DNA of 64,000 bases from Flavobacterium cucumis (lineage in GTDB: Bacteria > Bacteroidota > Bacteroidia > Flavobacteriales > Flavobacteriaceae). The stretch spans positions 1-64,000 of the forward strand of contig NZ_FRYK01000002.1 of NCBI RefSeq assembly GCF_900148835.1. The letters are read 5' to 3'. The translations under genes and the position numbers were made by a program. The notes under the pieces are model-generated. The model saw only the letters and a list, made by a program, of their open reading frames with translations, did no database searches and was not told where the DNA came from. This document shows positions 49,880 to 60,199 of the stretch, one piece after another (position 1 is the stretch's first letter; the number at the start of each line of letters is the position of its first letter).

Positions 49880-52800
49880 TTATTGCTTAACAATCTTGAT
49901 TATTTTAACTGTGTCACCAACAGTAGCATTTACGATATAAGTTCCAGCACTTAATTGCGACATATCTATTTGAGTAGAAGTAGCATTAACCGTTCTAGTC
50001 AAAACTTCTTGCCCAAGTAAATTTATCACTTTTACAGATGAAATTTCTGAAGAATAAGATAAATTAAATACATCTTTCACCGGGTTAGGATACGCTAAGA
50101 AATTATTATTATCAAATGAATCAGAAGATAATGAAGCATCGTATGCCGATACTAAGAATGTTCCGAAAACATTATTACCATACTCCCAAACTCTAAAATA
50201 AAGTACTTCACCAGGAGTTCTTCCTGTTACAGAAATTAATGGTTGATCATTTGGATCTGAACTAGATGAGTCGTCACAGTCGATCAAAACTAAAGCACCG
50301 CATGAACCACTATAAACAGCTCCAGCACCATCAGTAATACCTCCTGAATCTGTATTCAATTCAAAAGTTAAGTTACCAGAAGCAGGAACAACTGCTGAAT
50401 ACCACACATCGCCACCTACATATTGAGCACAATCTGGAGCAGTTTCACCATTTGAAGCTAAAGCTCCTAAGTTGGTTCCGACAATATCGTTAACTCCAAA
50501 AACACCTCCAGGAGTCAAAACTTGAGCATTAACACAATCATCATTAGCAGGAGGACAAGCTAAAATTGTTAAATTTGAACTTAGAATATTACATGAACTA
50601 TCTTGGTCATTAGTAACCGTTAAAACTACATTAGTTCCAAGGGCATATGGTCCAAAAGACACATTTCCTACAGCAGTTACATTTTGAGGAAGACTTCCTT
50701 GATTATCCGTTACAGTCAATGAAGTAGCAGAACCTAAATCAGATATGTTTGCAATAGCATTAAAAGTAGTAGTTGGACAATTACTAGTTGTTGAAAAAGT
50801 AGCAGTCGGATTAACACAAGTATTTTCAGTAATCGTTAAAGTATATGAAACACTTTGCGGAGTAGCCCAAGTAGAAATAACAATATAATAAGTTACTCCA
50901 CCTGTTAATAATACGTCCTGTAAATCTCTGTCAGCAGAACCTGAATCACCTTCAAAAGCAACACAATTTGGAGGAGTAGTCTCATCCGGGCAACCATCTA
51001 AAACGTGAATACCAGACCAAGTACCCCCTAAATCACTCAACATGATATCAACAGAAATATCGGATACTGGCGTAATAGCATAAACTACATCATCACCACT
51101 CATATAATATGCTGTACAAGGTGAAGAGCCGTTCTCATAATCGTCCCCATATAAATTTGTATTATCAGTTGTTGTAAATGGTAACGTTGCGGCGTTTATT
51201 ACAATCGGATCTGAACAAACAGAACCTACAGGAGGCATAGCTCTTGTAGTAAAAGTTGTTTCTAAACAGCCTGACGCTGAACCATTAGCACTGTAAGGTG
51301 TTAAAGTAACATAATACACCGTTGAATAATTAAAATCAACTGGTGGGTTGTATGTTAAAACATTACCTAAATCTGTTTCAACTAAAACTTCAGATCCTCC
51401 AGAAGTTGTACCTATTTTTAAACGATAACCTATAGCATCTATATTCGCATCCCAAGAAATATTAGCAGTAATTGCTACATCTACAGCATCATCGGCAGGT
51501 GAAGAAATTGTTGAACAAACTGGTAATAAAGGTATTTGCTCCCAAACCACATCATCAATTAAAACACTATTCGCAGGGACACCTGTGTGTCTGAACGCAG
51601 GGTAATTTGAATAAGTTCCCGCAACAGGTGTAATCGCATATTGTTGATAGGTTGTTGAAGCCGCAGCAACAGATGAGATTAAAGTAAATGAAGTAGCATC
51701 TGTTGGATCGGTAAGGTATCCGAACTCTACCACTCCTCCAGTTGAGAAATTTCCACGCATGTTGAAACGCAATCTGTGTGTTCCTGACCCTAAATTAGAA
51801 ACCGGCGTCATGGAAACAACAGCTAAACTAGTTCCACTACTAGAATATAAATACAATGTATTTGGCCCTGAATTAGGAGATCCTGTTTGAGTATACGAAG
51901 AACCCGTTGCAGAAACCTTAGACCAACAATCAGGCATAGCAGGTGTTGTTACAGTATCAAAGTTCTGTGTAAAATCAGTAACCGTTTCACATAAAGTTCT
52001 AAAATTAACTGGTCCAACCCATGGACTTTGTTCCGTTACATCACAGAATGATCTTACATAGACTTCATAAGCCGTATTTACTTGTAGTCCAGATTCCGTA
52101 AACATATTGGTATCAATAGCATTTCCTGACCCTGTTGGAACACCAGTACCTTGCGGTTGTACTACATATTCCCAATCCAATTCTGTTCCACCAGGAGTCC
52201 AACTTAAATCAATACTAGAAGAAGTTGGGTTTATCGCTGTTAACAATGTTGGCTCTACACATGGAGGTGTCTCTCTAATTTGAATATTATCAATTGAAAA
52301 GTCAATCGATGCAGAACCATTATCTACACCCTCTACAGCTCTAAAAGCAAATCTTATATTTTGACCAGCATATGCATCTAAGTTAATAACATTAGGTGTT
52401 CCTGTATTTAGAGGGATGTTAGCATTAGCCGCATTGTAAGTATAAAGAACTGTCCAATTGGTAAACCCTGTTGACACTAAAACCTCAACAAAGTCATCTG
52501 CTTCCCATGGTGTTGTAGGATTCGTCGTTAACCCTGATTGAGTTGCCGCAGCATCATATTTAAGTTCAAATCCCGTAGATGGAATAGCATATAAAGGGGT
52601 TATTATCCAATCATTATCTGAAGCCCCATCTATTAAGATTCTTGCTGCACCATTAGTTCCTTGATTACCAAACCCATCAGCTACCCAAGCCCCAGATAAA
52701 AAAGTTGCCGGACCAGCTGTTAAATCTCCATTATCTGCTTCTTGCCAACATGTTGGCAGAAAAGTATCTAATATTTCTAATGCTGGAACGGGTAATGCTC

Positions 52801-53797
52801 CACATGGACTAACTGTTGCAACAGTTGAAACCGAACTTTCTGCTGATGCTGTACATGTAATTCTCAATCTGTACATTATCATAGTACCAGAAAAAGTAGG
52901 TGGTGTGTAAGCTAAAGTTGTAGCTCCTGTTCCTCCAGTCGAATTAACCCAATCTGTGCCGTTAGTTGATTCCTCCCATTGAAAAGCTAAATTAGAAGCA
53001 CCAGTAGTTTGTCCTGTTATTGATAATGTAGCAGGAACTTGACCTGACAATAAAGTTTGATTGGCTGGAGATACAGTACCTCCAACTGGGATTCCTGAGC
53101 ATGGCGGCGGTGGCGTAAAAATTAATTTTTTCCCAGCTAAATTTGCCATTTCTGTAGCACCAATTAAATTGTTAGCAGTCGAATTTGAAAATGTCGATGT
53201 TGCAGCAGGTGTAACACTAAGGAAAGAAGAAGTATCGTTTAAACCAACAGAAGCAGTTACAGAATTTGTTGTAGTGAATGGAGAACTATAAACAATTTCA
53301 ATAACATTAGTAGTTTCATATAACCTCAATAAAGTTGAAACAGTACTACCTAATGTTGAACCAGTACTTCCAATTTTTGAATTATGCCAATTAATGGTTA
53401 AAACTTGGTTTGGGGCAGTTCCAGTAACAGAATATCTAATTTCTCCACCAGACATATTATTATCATCCCAAAAAGGAGCAATTAAAGGTCTGTTAGTAGA
53501 AGTATTACTTAATTCATTGGTCCATCCACTAGATATAGTGGTATTTGTTGTATTTGTTCCTAATCTAATTATTCCATTGGTTGTAATACCAAAAGCAGTA
53601 TAATCAGTTCCACCAAAATTAAAAGTAAAACCTATAGGAATATTTGTTTGTGTTCCATCATCGCCTGTTGCGGTGGATGTAGTACCCGTAATTTGTGCAT
53701 AAGTCTCTGTCGTCTCCGAAAAAGAATAAGAACTTACTTGGGCATTTATTTGCCAACACGAAAAGAGTGCAAATAAAAATAAAGTAATTTTTTTCAT
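49880..53797 (-). CDS. Large secreted protein with T9SS sorting domain and Fn3-like repeats
   Basis: 1305 residues. Signal peptide (1-19), a beta-rich first domain with SYSFSETTETYAQITG and WHNSKIGSTGSTLGS, several Ig/Fn3-like modules (for example PTSSSIDLSWTPGG) and repeated choice-of-anchor-type domains (DNIQIRE, SVLIDDVVWEQ). Two pre-peptidase-like domains follow near residues 890-990 and 1110-1210. The C-terminal 75 residues are a type A sorting domain (YPNPVKDVFNLSYSS, then SAGTYIVNAT and KIIKIVKQ). It is exported by the type IX system to the cell surface; adhesion or polymer binding is plausible. No catalytic domain is evident. Confidence 0.9.
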   Translation of the reverse strand: MKKITLFLFALFSCWQINAQVSSYSFSETTETYAQITGTTSTATGDDGTQTNIPIGFTFNFGGTDYTAFGITTNGIIRLGTNTTNTTISSGWTNELSNTSTNRPLIAPFWDDNNMSGGEIRYSVTGTAPNQVLTINWHNSKIGSTGSTLGSTVSTLLRLYETTNVIEIVYSSPFTTTNSVTASVGLNDTSSFLSVTPAATSTFSNSTANNLIGATEMANLAGKKLIFTPPPPCSGIPVGGTVSPANQTLLSGQVPATLSITGQTTGASNLAFQWEESTNGTDWVNSTGGTGATTLAYTPPTFSGTMIMYRLRITCTASAESSVSTVATVSPCGALPVPALEILDTFLPTCWQEADNGDLTAGPATFLSGAWVADGFGNQGTNGAARILIDGASDNDWIITPLYAIPSTGFELKYDAAATQSGLTTNPTTPWEADDFVEVLVSTGFTNWTVLYTYNAANANIPLNTGTPNVINLDAYAGQNIRFAFRAVEGVDNGSASIDFSIDNIQIRETPPCVEPTLLTAINPTSSSIDLSWTPGGTELDWEYVVQPQGTGVPTGSGNAIDTNMFTESGLQVNTAYEVYVRSFCDVTEQSPWVGPVNFRTLCETVTDFTQNFDTVTTPAMPDCWSKVSATGSSYTQTGSPNSGPNTLYLYSSSGTSLAVVSMTPVSNLGSGTHRLRFNMRGNFSTGGVVEFGYLTDPTDATSFTLISSVAAASTTYQQYAITPVAGTYSNYPAFRHTGVPANSVLIDDVVWEQIPLLPVCSTISSPADDAVDVAITANISWDANIDAIGYRLKIGTTSGGSEVLVETDLGNVLTYNPPVDFNYSTVYYVTLTPYSANGSASGCLETTFTTRAMPPVGSVCSDPIVINAATLPFTTTDNTNLYGDDYENGSSPCTAYYMSGDDVVYAITPVSDISVDIMLSDLGGTWSGIHVLDGCPDETTPPNCVAFEGDSGSADRDLQDVLLTGGVTYYIVISTWATPQSVSYTLTITENTCVNPTATFSTTSNCPTTTFNAIANISDLGSATSLTVTDNQGSLPQNVTAVGNVSFGPYALGTNVVLTVTNDQDSSCNILSSNLTILACPPANDDCVNAQVLTPGGVFGVNDIVGTNLGALASNGETAPDCAQYVGGDVWYSAVVPASGNLTFELNTDSGGITDGAGAVYSGSCGALVLIDCDDSSSSDPNDQPLISVTGRTPGEVLYFRVWEYGNNVFGTFLVSAYDASLSSDSFDNNNFLAYPNPVKDVFNLSYSSEISSVKVINLLGQEVLTRTVNATSTQIDMSQLSAGTYIVNATVGDTVKIIKIVKQ

Positions 53798-53910
53798 AAA
53801 TATTATTAATTAATTGTTAAGCATTTGCTAATATAATTATAAATAATTAACATATTTATTACAAAATAATTAATATCGACAAAAAGCAAATAAATACGAT
53901 AAAACACAAA

Positions 53911-53933
53911 AAACCCTGAAAAATTCAGGGTTT
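53911..53933 (-). terminator. Terminator of fabV
   Basis: Arms aaaccctgaa / ttcagggttt (53911-53920 and 53924-53933), 24 bases after the stop of fabV. The gap 53798-53910 shows nothing else. Confidence 0.8.
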
Positions 53934-53956
53934 TATAACATTTGCGAAGTAAATTG

Positions 53957-55150
53957 TTATTTTTTTATACTTGGTATCATTTTCATTTCATCTGTATCTG
54001 CTTGATAATCCACACCTTCGAATCCAAAACCAAACAAATTCAAAAAATCTTGTTTGTATCCAGCTAAATCACCTAATTCAACAAGACTTTCAGTTGTTGA
54101 TGCTGTCCAAAGTTTAGCAATTTTTTCCTGCACATCAGCGCGCATCTCCCAATCATCAATTCGTATTCTCCCTTTTTCATCAGTTGGAATAGCATTGCCT
54201 GTAAATAATCGCTCCGAATATAATCTCTGAATTTGTTCAATACAACCTTCGTGAATTCCTTCAGCTTTCATTATTTTATATAGTAATGAAATATATAATG
54301 GAATTACTGGTATTGCCGAACTCGCTTGTGTGACTAAAGCCTTGTTAACAGATACATATCCCTTACCATTAATATCCTTTAACTTCTCCGTAATTTCAAA
54401 AGCAGTAGCCTCTAAATGGTCTTTCGCTCTACCAATTGTACCTTTTCTATAAACCGCTTCTGTTACTTCTGGACCAATATAAGAATAAGCAATGGTTGTT
54501 AGCCCCTCAGCCAATACATTTGCCTCTTTTAAGGCATCAATCCACATAGACCAATCTTCTCCACCCATTACAACAACCGTGTTATCAATATCTTCCTGAT
54601 TGGCTGGCTCTATAGATACTTGTGTAACGTTACCTGTATGAAAATCAACTGTTTTATTAGTGAATGTATTTCCAATTGGTTTTAAAGTAGAGCGATGTAA
54701 AACACCTGTAACTGGATGTAGACGAACAGGGGAAGCCAAACTGTAAATAATTAAATCTATCTGACCTAAATCAGCTTTAATCATATCTATTGTTTGTTGT
54801 TTCACTTCGTTTGAAAAAGCGTCACCATTAATACTTTTTGCATATAAGCCTGCTCTCTGAGCCTCAATTTCAAAAGCTGCCGAGTTATACCATCCAGGAG
54901 AAGCTGTTTTACCTTCTGATGGCTCTTTTTCAAAAAAAACACCTATTGTAGAAGCATTTGAACCAAAAGCTGATGTGATTCTTGATGCTAAACCAAATCC
55001 AGTGGAGGCACCAATGACCAGAACTCTTTTAGGTCCATCAATTTTTCCTTTTGATTGCACATAAGCAATTTGATTTTTTACATTTTGTTCACAACCTTTA
55101 GGGTGAGCCGTCAAACAAATGAATCCCCTCATTCTTGGTTCTATAATCAT
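53957..55150 (-). CDS. fabV: Trans-2-enoyl-CoA/enoyl-ACP reductase FabV
   Basis: 397 residues from the ATG at 55150 (MIIEPRMRGFICLTAHPKGC); an earlier ATG at 55198 adds 16 unrelated residues. NADH-binding VIGASTGFGLASRI, catalytic segment YSYIGPEVTEAVYRKGTIGR (Tyr and Lys spaced as in FabV), and KALVTQASSAIPVIPLYI. It reduces the enoyl intermediate in fatty-acid synthesis and is resistant to triclosan in other species. Confidence 0.94.
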   Translation of the reverse strand: MIIEPRMRGFICLTAHPKGCEQNVKNQIAYVQSKGKIDGPKRVLVIGASTGFGLASRITSAFGSNASTIGVFFEKEPSEGKTASPGWYNSAAFEIEAQRAGLYAKSINGDAFSNEVKQQTIDMIKADLGQIDLIIYSLASPVRLHPVTGVLHRSTLKPIGNTFTNKTVDFHTGNVTQVSIEPANQEDIDNTVVVMGGEDWSMWIDALKEANVLAEGLTTIAYSYIGPEVTEAVYRKGTIGRAKDHLEATAFEITEKLKDINGKGYVSVNKALVTQASSAIPVIPLYISLLYKIMKAEGIHEGCIEQIQRLYSERLFTGNAIPTDEKGRIRIDDWEMRADVQEKIAKLWTASTTESLVELGDLAGYKQDFLNLFGFGFEGVDYQADTDEMKMIPSIKK

Positions 55151-55213
55151 CTTGTACTTTTTATATGGGTTTGTATGTTTTTGTAATTTGAATAACAAAA
55201 GTAGATTAAAAAT

Positions 55214-56866
55214 TTAATTCAGCAAAGCTTTTGCATGTTGTAAAGCAGATTCTGAAACGTCTTTACCCGATAGCATTTCTGCTATTTGTTGAATTCTGTC
55301 TTCAGTTGACAAAAGTAATAATTCTGAAATAGTGGTTTCACCTTGACTCCTTTTAATTACTTTGTAATGGGAGTCACCTTTAGCAGCGATTTGGGGTAAA
55401 TGAGTAATTGCAAAAACTTGCATTGATTTACTCATTTCTTTCATTATCTCTCCCATTTTTATAGCAATTTCTCCTGAAACTCCTGTATCAATTTCGTCAA
55501 ATATTATAGTAGGTAGTTTAGAGTAATTGGCTAAAATAGCTTTAACCGCTAACATAATTCGTGACATCTCTCCGCCCGAAGCTACTTTTTTTAGTAATCC
55601 AAAACTAGTCCCTTTGTTTGCCGAAAAGAACAAACTAACTTCATCTTTTCCATTTGAATAATAAGAATCCGTATTTCTAATCTCAAATTGAAAGTTTGCT
55701 TCTGCCATTCCTAATTGTGTAAGAATATGTTTCATTTTTTCCACCAATTTAGGAACTGCTTTTTCTCTATTTTCTGAAATCACAGTTGCTATTACATCAA
55801 TTTCTTTCGTAATTTCCGCAAGCGCATCGTGAGCTTTTAAAATTTCATTTTCTAAATCATCAACCTTCATTACTTTAGAATCCAATTCGTTTTGAATTAC
55901 CAACAATTGTTCAATTGTATCAACTTGATGCTTTTTTTGTAAATTGTAAATAGTTTGTAATTTGGTATTCACTAATTCTAATCGTTCTGGATCAGGAATT
56001 ATTTTTTCGTTATTTTGATAACATTCATTAAAAACATCTTCTAACTCCAAAATACTACTCACCATACGCTCATGAAGTTGCGCATAAATGGGTGAAAAAG
56101 ATGATATCTTTTGAAGGGCTGATTTGATTTCCTTTAAATTAACCAATACTCCCACTTGTTCTTCATTAGCAATTACTAGAACTCGTTCAAAATGTTCCTT
56201 AATTAGTTCCACATGGCTCAACTGCTCTAACTCCAGCTCTAACAGCTCTTGTTCTCCATTGATCAAATTAGCAGCTAAAAGTTCGTTCAAAAGAAAAGAA
56301 TTATATTCATACTCCTTTTCTAATGCTTCTTTAGTTGCCAACAAATTTTTTAAATTGCGTTGTTTAATTTTTAAAGAAGCTAATATATTCTGATAATTGG
56401 AAATATGATGTTGGTTGTTTGCAACTGCATCTAAAATTTCTAATTGATACGATTCTTCCGTTAACTCTCGAGTTTGTTGTTGTGAATGAATATCTAACAA
56501 AGAAGCACTTAACAATTGTAACTCTTGAAGATTTACTGGACTATCATTAATAAACGCTCTAGATTTACCTGTAGGTAAAATCTCTCTCCTAATGATTGTT
56601 TTATCCTCATAATCCAAATCATTCTCGTCAAAAAACGATTTTAGATTGTAATTAGAAATAAAGAAAACAGCTTCAATAACACACTTTTGCTCTTTGTCTT
56701 TCAATGAGGTCAAATCGGCTCTATTTCCTAAAACCAATCCTAATGCACCTAAAAGTATTGATTTCCCTGCTCCAGTTTCTCCTGTAATAACAGAAAATTG
56801 ATTGGAAAAATCAGTTTCTAAGCTTTCTATTAAAGCATAATTTTTTATGGAAAGTGAAAGTAACAT
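55214..56866 (-). CDS. recN: DNA repair protein RecN
   Basis: SMC-like ATPase acting in double-strand-break repair. 550 residues, normal length. Walker A GETGAGKSILLGALG (30-44), coiled coils in the middle (about 150-360), signature-type SGGEMSRIMLA and Walker B TIIFDEIDTGVSG. It is the first of an apparent minus-strand group; the next gene, DUF4835, lies 22 bases upstream. Confidence 0.95.
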   Translation of the reverse strand: MLLSLSIKNYALIESLETDFSNQFSVITGETGAGKSILLGALGLVLGNRADLTSLKDKEQKCVIEAVFFISNYNLKSFFDENDLDYEDKTIIRREILPTGKSRAFINDSPVNLQELQLLSASLLDIHSQQQTRELTEESYQLEILDAVANNQHHISNYQNILASLKIKQRNLKNLLATKEALEKEYEYNSFLLNELLAANLINGEQELLELELEQLSHVELIKEHFERVLVIANEEQVGVLVNLKEIKSALQKISSFSPIYAQLHERMVSSILELEDVFNECYQNNEKIIPDPERLELVNTKLQTIYNLQKKHQVDTIEQLLVIQNELDSKVMKVDDLENEILKAHDALAEITKEIDVIATVISENREKAVPKLVEKMKHILTQLGMAEANFQFEIRNTDSYYSNGKDEVSLFFSANKGTSFGLLKKVASGGEMSRIMLAVKAILANYSKLPTIIFDEIDTGVSGEIAIKMGEIMKEMSKSMQVFAITHLPQIAAKGDSHYKVIKRSQGETTISELLLLSTEDRIQQIAEMLSGKDVSESALQHAKALLN

Positions 56867-56888
56867 AAGTTTTAAATTTAAAGATAAA

Positions 56889-57776
56889 CTATCTTATTTT
56901 ACTCCATTTTTGAGAATTTAAAGGAGAAATTCGGTTTAAAAGTTCTACAATTCTTGTAGCATTAATAGAGGGGCCTCCTGAAAAAAGGGATACGACTTCA
57001 TCTGTTTTAGCGTCAAAAAAAGTACGTACCAAAAGTGAATTAGGTCTTGCTTTATGAATCTCAGATAATGTCTCTAATGCTTTAGTAATTCCTTCTTTTC
57101 CTGATTTCACATTTTCGCTCATTAAATCTAGACCTAAGCGATGATATTGATAAAGCGACAAACGATATGGTGTAAAAGTTCCAGAAAGCAAATCAGAAAT
57201 CAAAAAATTCCTGTTATTATTACCACTTTCTGCTTGACTCCAACCTTTAAAACCACTTGTTTGAGCTACATTTACAATATTTTGAGCAGACTCTAAATTT
57301 TTTGTACCCCCTAATTCCGAAAATGAATCTTTATCCAAACCTATAATAACATTAGCATAAAAAGCTAAAACTGATACTAAATTTGAAGAAAAACTATTTT
57401 CATCATAAATCATATTTTCAAATTCTATGAATCGAAAATTAAAGTTTTTATCATTTATATTGATAATCGGAGAAGACAAAGTTGAATTATATATTGGTCT
57501 TGAAGATTGAACTTGAAGTGTAGCTTCAAAATTGTTAGAACCAAATGAAAGTATGTTGAAGAAAAACGTACAATCTATCTTTTCTACATCTTTATAAGTA
57601 TCCGACGTCCACTTAGTATTGTTGATAAACTCTGTAACTTGCTTTTCTAAATTTTTGAAGAGCTGAGGATTTCCATTATTAACCTGTTGAAAATTAACCG
57701 AAACGGTAGCTTTCAACTCCTGAGAAAAACTCATATTGATCATAAAAAAGAAAAGAATATATAGAGTATTACGCAT
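56889..57776 (-). CDS. DUF4835-family secreted protein
   Basis: 295 residues with a signal peptide (1-18, cut after SFSQ). Family features: ELKATVSVNFQQVNNGNPQL, FKNLEKQVTEFINNTKW and YANVIIGLDKDSFSELGG. A periplasmic protein of Bacteroidota often found between coaBC and recN, as here; role unproven, possibly linked to gliding/secretion. The start overlaps the coaBC stop by 8 bases. Confidence 0.85.
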   Translation of the reverse strand: MRNTLYILFFFMINMSFSQELKATVSVNFQQVNNGNPQLFKNLEKQVTEFINNTKWTSDTYKDVEKIDCTFFFNILSFGSNNFEATLQVQSSRPIYNSTLSSPIININDKNFNFRFIEFENMIYDENSFSSNLVSVLAFYANVIIGLDKDSFSELGGTKNLESAQNIVNVAQTSGFKGWSQAESGNNNRNFLISDLLSGTFTPYRLSLYQYHRLGLDLMSENVKSGKEGITKALETLSEIHKARPNSLLVRTFFDAKTDEVVSLFSGGPSINATRIVELLNRISPLNSQKWSKIR

Positions 57777-58980
57777 TATAATGTTGGATTACTTTACTAA
57801 TAATATCAATTGCAACATCTTCTTTTGATTTTAAATTCATAGGTTCTACATTATGATCCTTGTCTATAAAAGTGACCTTGTTAGTTGGTAAACCAAAACC
57901 TGCCCCTTTATCATTTAAAGAATTTAAAACAATCAAATCTAAGTTTTTTTTCTGAATTTTTTGTTTAGCATGCTCAATTTCATTTTCAGTCTCCAAAGCA
58001 AAACCAATCAAAAATTGATTTCTCTTGACTTCTCCAAGCGAAGCTAGAATATCTTTAGTCTTCTCTAATGCTATAGTAAACGCAGCATCATTCTTTTTTA
58101 TTTTGTGATTGGCTATATTAATAGGTCTGTAATCCGCAACAGCTGCTGCAGCTATAGCGACATCCACTTCATCATAATATTGATGACAAGCATTGTACAT
58201 ATCTTGAGCCGAAGTAACTCGAATGAGATTAATCAAAGAATTCTGAACACTTAAATGAGTTGGACCTGTAATTAAAATTACTTCTGCACCTTTTCTTGTA
58301 GCTTCAATAGCAATATCAAATCCCATTTTACCTGAAGAATGATTTCCTATAAAGCGAACAGGATCTATAGCTTCATAAGTAGGACCTGCGGTAACTAATA
58401 TTTTCTTACCTTTTAACGGTAATTTATTTAAAATATCGTCCTGAATAAAAGCTAGAATATTTTCAGGCTCTGCCATTCTCCCCTCTCCTGACAACCCACT
58501 AGCTAACTCTCCATTTTCTGCAGGAATCATTATATTTCCAAATGATTTCAACTTTTGAAAGCTATCTATTGTGGAAGGATGCTTATACATATCTAAATCC
58601 ATAGCAGGTGCAAAATAGACAGGACATTTAGCTGACAAATAAGTAGCAATTAGTAAATTATCACAATTGCCATTTGCCATTTTGGACAATGTATTCGCAG
58701 TAGCTGGCGCTATAACCATAAAGTCTGCCCACAAACCTAATTCAACATGATTATTCCATATCCCATTTCCATCTTCTTCATTATAAAAAGTTGAATATAC
58801 AGGATTTTTTGAAAGTGTTGCCAAAGTAAGTGGTGTTACAAAATGCAAAGAAGCAGGTGACATTACAACTTGTACTTGTGCACCTGCTTTTATGAATAAT
58901 CTAACCAAGTTAGCAGTTTTATAAGCAGCTATACCACCAGATATACCCAGCAAGATTTTTTTACCGCTTAAAACTGACAT
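57769..58980 (-). CDS. coaBC: Bifunctional phosphopantothenoylcysteine decarboxylase/synthase
   Basis: Two steps of coenzyme A synthesis in one protein. 403 residues. The CoaC part (1-180) has GISGGIAAYKTANLVRLF, the active-site His in NHVELGLWADFM and PAMDLDMYKHP. The CoaB part has ILVTAGPTYEAIDPVRFIGN, and KKNLDLIVLNSL near the end. With coaE at 48.2 kb the window holds two CoA loci. Confidence 0.95.
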   Translation of the reverse strand: MSVLSGKKILLGISGGIAAYKTANLVRLFIKAGAQVQVVMSPASLHFVTPLTLATLSKNPVYSTFYNEEDGNGIWNNHVELGLWADFMVIAPATANTLSKMANGNCDNLLIATYLSAKCPVYFAPAMDLDMYKHPSTIDSFQKLKSFGNIMIPAENGELASGLSGEGRMAEPENILAFIQDDILNKLPLKGKKILVTAGPTYEAIDPVRFIGNHSSGKMGFDIAIEATRKGAEVILITGPTHLSVQNSLINLIRVTSAQDMYNACHQYYDEVDVAIAAAAVADYRPINIANHKIKKNDAAFTIALEKTKDILASLGEVKRNQFLIGFALETENEIEHAKQKIQKKNLDLIVLNSLNDKGAGFGLPTNKVTFIDKDHNVEPMNLKSKEDVAIDIISKVIQHYNA

Positions 58981-58982
58981 AT

Positions 58983-59297
58983 TTATTTTGCTTCTCTATA
59001 ATAGATTTTACCTTCCTCCCACTCTTGAACAGCTAAAGCATGAGGTTTAGGCAATTTCTCATAGAACTTTGAAACTTCAATTTGCTCTTTATTTTCAAAA
59101 ACCTCCTCTAAACTATCATTGTATGTTGCAAACTCTTCCAATTTTTCAATCAATTCCTTTTTAATTTCGGTATTAATTTGATTCGCACGTTTTGCTATAA
59201 TAGTTATCGCTTCATAAATGTTTCCGGTAGGCTCTTCTAATTTACTTTTGTTATAAGTAATAGTATTTACAGGAGCATTTGTTTTCTTTAAATCCAT
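58983..59297 (-). CDS. rpoZ: RNA polymerase omega subunit
   Basis: 104 residues of the Bacteroidota-type omega. GNIYEAITIIAKRANQINTE is the conserved region contacting the beta' tail; the rest is a charged helix and EEGKIYYREAK end. Helps assemble RNA polymerase. It sits between bamD and coaBC as usual in this phylum, with 2- and 9-base gaps. Confidence 0.88.
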   Translation of the reverse strand: MDLKKTNAPVNTITYNKSKLEEPTGNIYEAITIIAKRANQINTEIKKELIEKLEEFATYNDSLEEVFENKEQIEVSKFYEKLPKPHALAVQEWEEGKIYYREAK

Positions 59298-59306
59298 GAT
59301 TTAGTC

Positions 59307-60101
59307 TTATTTAGAATATTGTTGTAACTCTTTGTCTATTTCAGCTAACATAGTATCAGCTTTTGCTTTATATTCAGAATTTGAATTGAATTTTATTAGA
59401 TTATTGTAAGTAGACTTAGCATACACTAATCGTTCTTGCTTTTTGGAATCAACACTATTAATCGCAAGTTGATAAGCTGAATCCAATCGATAATACAAGG
59501 CTTGCTCTTTGAAAGGAGTTCCTGGATAGTCTGAGATAAAATTATCAAAAGCCTTTAACGCCGCTTTAAAATCTGAAATGGTATTGTACTGTTTCGCAAT
59601 CTCAAAAGATTTTTTTTCTTGTTTCACCCTAAGCTCTTTGATGTATTCGTTAGCTTTTGGTAAAAACGTAGAATTTGGATATAGGTCGATAAAACGCTGA
59701 ACTTTATCCAAAGCTTTTTGAGTATCTGTCTGATCTAAACTGTAAACTGGTGACAACTTGTAATAACATTCAGCCCCTAAAAAAGTAGCTTCCTCCCTTT
59801 TTTCACTTTTAGGATAATTAGCTGAAAAATTTTCAAACTGATAACCTGCTAAATAATATTGTTTAGTTTTATAAAGTGAGTTTGAATATAAAAAAAACAT
59901 TCTTTCAGCATTAGGTTTGCCTTTATATGAAGGTGCTATTTGTTCATAAAGACGTATAGCCTTATTATATTTGCCTGCATCATACATGCTGTTTGCAACC
60001 TCACTCTTTAAAGCGATATCATCAGAATTTAATGCTTTTTGATATTGACTACACGAAGCAAATACTATTGCAATTATAAGGAATCCAAAAAATTTACTCA
60101 T
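59307..60101 (-). CDS. bamD: Outer membrane protein assembly factor BamD
   Basis: 264 residues. The signal ends in a lipobox (VFASC, Cys about 17). TPR-type repeats follow (YNKAIRLYEQIAPSYKG, YYLAGYQFENFSANYPKSEK, FKAALKAFDNFISDYPGTPF). BamD helps BamA insert beta-barrel proteins into the outer membrane. It is the first gene of the bamD-rpoZ-coaBC-DUF4835-recN group. Confidence 0.93.
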   Translation of the reverse strand: MSKFFGFLIIAIVFASCSQYQKALNSDDIALKSEVANSMYDAGKYNKAIRLYEQIAPSYKGKPNAERMFFLYSNSLYKTKQYYLAGYQFENFSANYPKSEKREEATFLGAECYYKLSPVYSLDQTDTQKALDKVQRFIDLYPNSTFLPKANEYIKELRVKQEKKSFEIAKQYNTISDFKAALKAFDNFISDYPGTPFKEQALYYRLDSAYQLAINSVDSKKQERLVYAKSTYNNLIKFNSNSEYKAKADTMLAEIDKELQQYSK

Positions 60102-60199
60102 TTATTATTTATTTTTAACTTTATAAATATCCATAAGACAGACATCTAAAAAGCAAGTGCAAATTTAGTTATTATTTAATTAGTATGAAAATCTTTTTT

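Noticed and set aside
53061..53603. Two plus-strand frames inside the T9SS gene
   Set aside because: They lie antisense to a long, clearly coding reading frame and show only mirrored composition.
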